A stretch of DNA of 64,000 nucleotides from Euwallacea fornicatus (taxonomy: Eukaryota; Arthropoda; Insecta; Coleoptera; Curculionidae). Positions 52,304-61,028 of this stretch are shown here, piece by piece. The notes below the pieces were generated by a model. It was given only the letters and a program-made list of their open reading frames with translations, made no database searches and was not told where the DNA came from. The stretch's first letter is position 1. Every line of letters begins with the position of its first letter. Made by a program: the position numbers and the translations under genes. Location of the stretch: positions 1 to 64,000 of the forward strand of contig NW_027096040.1 of the NCBI RefSeq assembly GCF_040115645.1. Direction: 5' to 3'.

Positions 52304-55138
52304 TAATGAGTAATTAATGTGCTCAAACACACATATTTTGCGAATTTTCAAACTTTGAACCTTAATAACTTCGGCACAGAATATTCAAATTTCGTCAACA
52401 ATGACTCAAATGAATCGGATCGACCTGCTCATTAGTACGACTCATACGGTTTGGTTGTATTTTTCTGAGTTTCTCCAGATAATGAGTGATTATGTGCTCA
52501 AACACACATATTTTGCGAATTTTCAAACTTTGAACCTTAATAACTTCGGCACAGAATATTCAAATTTCGTCAACAATGACTCAAATGAATCAGATCGACC
52601 TGCTCATTAGTACGACTCATACGGTTTGGTTACATTTTTCTGAGTTTTCCAGATAATGAGTAATTAATGTGCTCAAACACACATATTTTGCGAATTTTCA
52701 AACTTTGATCCTTAATAACTTCGGCACAGAATATTCAAATTTCGTCAACAATGACTCAAATGAATCAGATCGACCTGCTCATTAGTACGACTCATACGGT
52801 TTGGTTACATTTTTCTGAGTTTTCCAGATAATGAGTGATTATGTGCTCAAACACACATATTTTGCGAATTTTCAAACTTTGATCCTTAATAACTTCGGCA
52901 CAGAATATTCAAATTTCGTCAACAATGACTCAAATGAATCGGATCGACCTGCTCATTAGTACGACTCATACGGTTTGGTTGTATTTTTCTGAGTTTCTCC
53001 AGATAATGAGTGATTATGTGCTCAAACACACATATTTTGCGAATTTTCAAACTTTGAACCTTAATAACTTCGGCACAGAATATTCAAATTTCGTCAACAA
53101 TGACTCAAATGAATCAGATCGACCTGCTCATTAGTACGACTCATACGGTTTGGTTACATTTTTCTGAGTTTTCCAGATAATGAGTAATTAATGTGCTCAA
53201 ACACACATATTTTGCGAATTTTCAAACTTTGATCCTTAATAACTTCGGCACAGAATATTCAAATTTCGTCAACAATGACTCAAATGAATCAGATCGACCT
53301 GCTCATTAGTACGACCCATACGGTTTGGTTACATTTTTCTGAGTTTTCCAGATAATGAGTAATTAATGTGCTCAAACACACATATATTGCGAATTTTCAA
53401 ACTTTGAACCTTAATAACTTCGGCACAGAATATTCAAATTTCGTCAACAATGACTCAAATGAATCGGATCGACCTGCTCATTAGTACGACTCATACGGTT
53501 TGGTTGTATTTTTCTGAGTTTCTCCAGATAATGAGTGATTATGTGCTCAAACACACATATTTTGCGAATTTTCAAACTTTGAACCTTAATAACTTCGGCA
53601 CAGAATATTCAAATTTCGTCAACAATGACTCAAATGAATCAGATCGACCTGCTCATTAGTACGACTCATACGGTTTGGTTACATTTTTCTGAGTTTTCCA
53701 GATAATGAGTAATTAATGTGCTCAAACACACATATTTTGCGAATTTTCAAACTTTGATCCTTAATAACTTCGGCACAGAATATTCAAATTTCGTCAACAA
53801 TGACTCAAATGAATCAGATCGACCTGCTCATTAGTACGACTCATACGGTTTGGTTACATTTTTCTGAGTTTTCCAGATAATGAGTGATTATGTGCTCAAA
53901 CACACATATTTTGCGAATTTTCAAACTTTGATCCTTAATAACTTCGGCACAGAATATTCAAATTTCGTCAACAATGACTCAAATGAATCGGATCGACCTG
54001 CTCATTAGTACGACTCATACGGTTTGGTTGTATTTTTCTGAGTTTCTCCAGATAATGAGTGATTATGTGCTCAAACACACATATTTTGCGAATTTTCAAA
54101 CTTTGAACCTTAATAACTTCGGCACAGAATATTCAAATTTCGTCAACAATGACTCAAATGAATCAGATCGACCTGCTCATTAGTACGACTCATACGGTTT
54201 GGTTACATTTTTCTGAGTTTTCCAGATAATGAGTAATTAATGTGCTCAAACACACATATTTTGCGAATTTTCAAACTTTGATCCTTAATAACTTCGGCAC
54301 AGAATATTCAAATTTCGTCAACAATGACTCAAATGAATCAGATCGACCTGCTCATTAGTACGACTCATACGGTTTGGTTACATTTTTCTGAGTTTTCCAG
54401 ATAATGAGTAATTAATGTGCTCAAACACACATATTTTGCGAATTTTCAAACTTTGAACCTTAATAACTTCGGCACAGAATATTCAAATTTCGTCAACAAT
54501 GACTCAAATGAATCGGATCAACCTGCTCCTTAATTTGACTCATACGATTTTGTTGTATTTTTCTGACTTTTCCAGATAATGAGTAATAAATGTGCTCAAA
54601 CATACATATTTTGCGAATTTTCAAATTTTGAACCTTAATAACTTCGGTACAGAATATTCAAATTTCGTCAACAATGACTCAAATGCATCAGATCGACCTG
54701 CTCATTAGTACGACTCATACGGTTTGGTTACATTTTTCTGAGTTTTCCAAATAATGAGTAATAAATGTGCTCAAACACACATATTTTGCGAATTTTCAAA
54801 CTTTGAACCTTAATAACTTCGGCAAAGAATATTCAAATTTTGTCAACAATGACTCAAATGAATCAGATCGACCTGCTCATTAGTACGACTCATACGGTTT
54901 GGTTACATTTTTCTGAGTTATCCAGATAATGAGTAATTAATGTGCTCAAACACACATATTTTGCGAATTTTTAAATTTTGAACCTTAATAACTTCGGCAC
55001 AGAATATTCAAATTTCGTCAACAATGACTCAAATGAATCAGATCGACCTGCTAATTAGTACGACTCATACGGTTTGGTTGTATTTTTCTGAGTTATCCAG
55101 ATAATGTGTAATTAATGTGCTCAAACACACATATTTTG
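52304..55138 (+). repeat. Module A', copy 2 of the 2.8-kb block
   Basis: This is the partner of 43554-46388. The 3-mer steps are preserved (gagtttctccag monomers beginning at 52401, 52925, 53450 and 53974), as are the rare acgacccat, catacatattt, cggtacagaat and aatgcatcag variants. Private changes are catatattgc (53386) and ataatgtgta (55107). Boundaries: 52303 a against 43553 t, and 55139 t against 46389 c. Confidence 0.95.
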
Positions 55139-56727
55139 TGAATTTTCAAATTTTGAACCTTAATAACTTCGGCACAGAATATTCAAATTTCGTCAACAAT
55201 GACTCAAATGAATCGGATCGACCTGCTCATTAGTACGACTCATACGTTTTGGTTACATTTTTCTGAGTTTTCCAGATAATGAGTAATTAATGTGCTCAAA
55301 CACACATATTTTGCGAATTTTCAAACTTTGATCCTTAATAACTTCGGCACAGAATGTTCAAATTTTGTCAACAATGACTCAAATGAATAGGATTGACCTG
55401 CTCCTTAATTTGAGTCATACGATTTTGTTGTATTTTTCTGACTTTTCCAGATAATGAGTAATAAATGTGCTCAAACACACATATTTTGCGAATTTTCAAA
55501 CTTTGAACCTTAATAACTTCGGCACAGAATATTCAAATTTCGTCAACAATGACTCAAATGAATCGGATCGACCTGCTCCTTAATTTGACTCATACGATTT
55601 GGTTGTATATTTCTGAGTTTTCCAGATAATGAGTGATTATTTGCTCAACCACACGTATTTTGCGAATTTTCAAACTTTGAACCTTAATAACTTCGGCAAA
55701 GAATATTCAAATTTCGTCAACAATGACTCAAATGAATGAGATCGACCTGCTCATTAGTACGACTCATACGGTTTGGTGGTATTTTTCTGAGTTTCTCCAG
55801 ATAATGAGTAATAAATGTGCTCAAACACACATATTTTGTGAATTTTCAAATTTTGAACCTTAATAACTTCGGCAAAGAATATTCAAATTTCGTCAACAAT
55901 GACTCAAATGAATGAGATCGACCTGCTCATTAGTACGACTCATACGGTTTGGTGGTATTTTTCTGAGTTTCTCCAGATAATGAGTAATAAATGTGCTCAA
56001 ACACACATATTTTGTGAATTTTCAAATTTTGAACCTTAATAACTTCGGCACAGAATATTCAAATTTCGTCAACAATGACTCAAATGAATCGGATCGACCT
56101 GCTCATTAGTACGACTCATACGTTTTGGTTACATTTTTCTGAGTTTTCCAGATAATGAGTAATTAATGTGCTCAAACACACATATTTTGCGAATTTTCAA
56201 ATTTTGAACCTTAATAACTTCGGCACAGAATATTCAAATTTCGCCAACAATGACTCAAATGAATCAGATCGACCTGCTAATTAGTACGACTCATACGGTT
56301 TGGTTGTATTTTTCTGAGTTATCCAGATAATGAGTAATTAATGTGCTCAAACACACATATTTTGCGAATTTTCAAATTTTGAACCTTAATAACTTCGGCA
56401 CAGAATATTCAAATTTCGTCAACAATGACTCAAATGAATCAGATCGACCTGCTAATTAGTACGACTCATACGGTTTGGTTGTATTTTTCTGAGTTATCCA
56501 GATAATGAGTAATTAATGTGCTCAAACACACATATTTTGCGAATTTTCAAATTTTGAACCTTAATAACTTCGGCACAGAATATTCAAATTTCGTCAACAA
56601 TGACTCAAATGAATCAGATCGACCTGCTAATTAGTACGACTCATACGGTTTGGTTGTATTTTTCTGAGTTATCCAGATAATGAGTAATTAATGTGCTCAA
56701 ACACACATATTTTGTGAATTTTTAAAT
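55139..56727 (+). repeat. Nine-monomer insertion between A' and B'
   Basis: In the first copy, modules A and B abut within about 14 bp. Here they are 1589 bp apart, and the A and B offsets (8750 and 10326) differ by 1576 bp, or nine units. The segment contains a ttgctcaaccacacg monomer known otherwise only from 24490-29930, two adjacent gaatgagatcg / ggtggtattt monomers (55733 and 55908), and a cgccaacaatgac monomer. It is best read as a later expansion or insertion within a duplicated A-B block. Confidence 0.8.
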
Positions 56728-59700
56728 TTTGAACCTTAATAACTTCGGCAAAGAATATTCAAATTTCGTCAACAATGACTCAAATGAATGAGATCGACCT
56801 GCTCATTAGTACGACTCATACGGTTTGGTGGTATTTTTCTGAGTTTCTCCAGATAATGAGTAATAAATGTGCTCAAACACACATATTTTGTGAATTTTCA
56901 AATTTTGAACCTTAATAACTTCGGCACAGAATATTCAAATTTCGTCAACAATGACTCAAATGAATCGGATCGACCTGCTCATTAGTACGACTCATACGTT
57001 TTGGTTACATTTTTCTGAGTTTTCCAGATAATGAGTAATTAATGTGCTCAAACACACATATTTTGCGAATTTTCAAACTTTGATCCTTAATAACTTCGGC
57101 ACAGAATGTTCAAATTTCGTCAACAATGACTCAAATGAATAGGATTGACCTGCTCCTTAATTTGAGTCCTACGATTTTGTTGTATTTTTCTGACTTTTCC
57201 AGATAATGAGTAATAAATGTGCTCAAACACACATATTTTGCGAATTTTCAAACTTTGAACCTTAATAATTTCGGCAAAGAATATTCAAATTTCGTCAACA
57301 ATGACTCAAATGAATCAGATCGACCTGCTCATTAGTACAATTCATACGGTTTGGTTACATTTTTCTGAGTTTTCCAGATAATGAGTAATAAATGTGCTCA
57401 AACACACATATTTTGTGACTTTTCAAACTTTGATCCTTAATAACTTCGGCACAGAATGTTCAAATTTCGTCAACAATGACTCAAATGAATCAGATCGACC
57501 TGCTAATTAGTACGACTCATACGGTTTGGTTGTATTTTTCTGAGTTATCCAGATAATGAGTAATTAATGTGCTCAAACACACATATTTTGCGAATTTTCA
57601 AATTTTGAACCTTAATAACTTCGGCACAGAATATTCAAATTTCGTCAACAATGACTCAAATGAATCAGATCGACCTGCTAATTAGTACGACTCATACGGT
57701 TTGGTTGTATTTTTCTGAGTTATCCAGATAATGAGTAATTAATGTGCTCAAACACACATATTTTGCGAATTTTCAAATTTTGAACCTTAATAACTTCGGC
57801 ACAGAATATTCAAATTTCGTCAACAATGACTCAAATGAATCAGATCGACCTGCTCATTAGTACGACTCATACGGGTTAGTTACATTTTTCTGAGTTTTCC
57901 AGATAATGAGTAATTAATGTGCTCAAACACACATATTTTGCGAATTTTCAAATATTGAACCTTAATAACTTCGGCACAGAATATTCAAATTTCGTCAACA
58001 ATGACTCAAATGAATCAGATCGACCTGCTAATTAGTACGACTCATACGGTTTGGTTGTATTTTTCTGAGTTATCCAGATAATGAGTAATTAATGTGCTCA
58101 AACACACATATTTTGCGAATTTTCAAATTTTGAACCTTAATAACTTCGGCACAGAATATTCAAATTTCGTCAACAATGACTCAAATGAATCAGATCGACC
58201 TGCTAATTAGTACGACTCATACGGTTTGGTTGTATTTTTCTGAGTTTTCCAGATAATGAGTAATTAATGTGCTCAAAAACACATATTTTGCGAATTTTCA
58301 AATTTTGAACCTTAATAACTTCGGCACAGAATATTCAAATTTCGTCAACAATGACTCAAATGAATCAGATCGACCTGCTAATTAGTACGACTCATACGGT
58401 TTGGTTGTATTTTTCTGAGTTATCCAGATAATGAGTAATTAATGTGCTCAAACACACATATTTTGCGAATTTTCAAATTTTGAACCTTAATAACTTCGGC
58501 ACAGAATATTCAAATTTCGTCAACAATGACTCAAATGAATCAGATCGACCTGCTCATTAGTACGACTCATACGGTTTGGTTACATTTTTCTGAGTTTTCC
58601 AGATAATGAGTAATTAATGTGCTCAAACACACATATTTTGCGAATTTTCAAATTTTGAACCTTAATAACTTCGGCAAAGAATATTCAAATTTCGTCAACA
58701 ATGACTCAAATGAATCAGATCGACCTGCTCAATAGTACGACTCATACGGTTTAGTTACATTTTTCTGAGTTTTCCAGATAATGAGTAATTAATGTGCTCA
58801 AACACACATATTTTGCGAATTTTCAAATTTTGAACCTTAATAACTTCGGCACAGAATATTCAAATTTCGTCAACAATGACTCAAATGAATCAGATCGACC
58901 TACTAATTAGTACGACTCATACGGTTTGGTTGTATTTTTCTGAGTTATCCAGATAATGAGTAATTAATGTGCTCAAACACACATATTTTGTGAATTTTTA
59001 AATTTTGAACCTTAATAACTTCGGCAAAGAATATTCAAATTTCGTCAACAATGACTCAAATGAATGAGATCGACCTGCTCATTAGTACGACTCATACGGT
59101 TTGGTGGTATTTTTCTGAGTTTCTCCAGATAATGAGTAATAAATGTGCTCAAACACACATATTTTGTGAATTTTCAAATTTTGAACCTTAATAACTTCGG
59201 CACAGAATATTCAAATTTCGTCAACAATGACTCAAATGAATCGGATCGACCTGCTCATTAGTACGACTCATACGTTTTGGTTACATTTTTCTGAGTTTTC
59301 CAGATAATGAGTAATTAATGTGCTCAAACACACATATTTTGCGAATTTTCAAATTTTGAACCTTAATAACTTCGGCACAGAATATTCAAATTTCGTCAAC
59401 AATGACTCAAATGAATCAGATCGACCTGCTAATTAGTACGACTCATACGGTTTGGTTGTATTTTTCTGAGTTATCCAGATAATGAGTAATTAATGTGCTC
59501 AAACACACATATTTTGCGAATTTTCAAATTTTGAACCTTAATAACTTCGGCACAGAATATTCAAATTTCGTCAACAATGACTCAAATGAATCAGATCGAC
59601 CTGCTAATTAGTACGACTCATACGGTTCGGTTGTATTTTTCTGAGTTATCCAGATAATGAGTAATTAATGTGTTCAAACACACATATTTTGCGAATTTTC

Positions 59701-61028
59701 AAATTTTGAACCTTAATAACTTCGGCACAGAATATTCAAATTTCGTCAACAATGACTCAAATGAATCAGATCGACCTGCTCATTAGTACGACTCATACGG
59801 TTTAGTTACATTTTTCTGAGTTTTCCAGATAATGAGTAATTAATGTGCTCAAACACACATATTTTGCGAATTTTCAAATTTTGAACCTTAATAACTTCGG
59901 CACAGAATATTCAAATTTCGTCAACAATGACTCAAATGAATCGGATCGACCTGCTCATTAGTACGACTCATACGTTTTGGTTACATTTTTCTGAGTTTTC
60001 CAGATAATGAGTAATTAATTTGCTCAAACACACATATTTTGCGAATTTTCAAATTTTGAACCTTAATAACTTCGGCACAGAATATTCAAATTTCGTCAAC
60101 AATGACTCAAATGAATCAGATCGACCTGCTAATTAGTACGACTCATACGGTTTGGTTGTATTTTTCTGAGTTATCCAGATAATGAGTAATTAATGTGCTC
60201 AAACACACATATTTTGCGAATTTTCAAATTTTGAACCTTAATAACTTCGGCACAGAATATTCAAATTTCGTCAACAATGACTCAAATGAATCAGATCGAC
60301 CTGCTCATTAGTACGACTCATTCGGTTTGGTTGTATTTTTCTGAGTTTCTCCAGATAATGAGTAATAAATGTGCTCAAACATACATATTTTGCGAATTTT
60401 CAAACTTTGATCCTTAATAACTTCGGCACAGAATGTTCAAATTTCGTCAACAATGACTCAAATGAATAGGATTGACCTGCTCCTTAATTTGAGTCCTACG
60501 ATTTTGTTGTATTTTTCTGACTTTTCCAGATAATGAGTAATAAATGTGCTCAAACACACATATTTTGCGAATTTTCAAACTTTGAACCTTAATAACTTCG
60601 GCAAAGAATATTCAAATTTCGTCAACAATGACTCAAATGAATCAGATCGACCTGCTAATTAGTACGACTCATGCGGTTTGGTTGTATTTTTCTGAGTTAT
60701 CCAGATAATGAGTAATTAATGTGCTCAAACACACATATTTTGCGAATTTTCAAATTTTGAACCTTTATAACTTCGGCACAGAATATTCAAATTTCGTCAA
60801 CAATGACTCAAATGAATCAGATCGACCTGCTAATTAGTACGACTCATACGGTTTGGTTGTATTTTTCTGAGTTATCCAGATAATGAGTAATTAATGTGCT
60901 CAAACACACATATTTTGCGAATTTTCAAATTTTGAACCTTTATAACTTCGGCACAGAATATTCAAATTTCGTCAACAATGACTCAAATGAATCAGATCGA
61001 CCTGCTAATTAGTACGACTCATACGGTT
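56728..61028 (+). repeat. Module B', copy 2 of the ~4.3-kb block
   Basis: This is the partner of 46402-50701 with the same marker order. It lacks one of two near-identical monomers found at 48225-48575 in copy 1. It has an additional 176-bp monomer at about 60190-60366, with ctcattcggtttgg and gagtttctccag. The right boundary is at 61029 (c, cggttcgg) against 50702 (t, cggtttgg). Confidence 0.93.

Noticed and set aside
30174..54183. Repeated 69-73-residue open frames on the plus strand as a small protein gene family
   Set aside because: They are the satellite monomer read through a 1-bp insertion. The same DNA without the insertion stops early. Copies are identical only where the whole block, including non-coding parts, is duplicated. 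There is no promoter, intron structure or domain, and composition equals the array.
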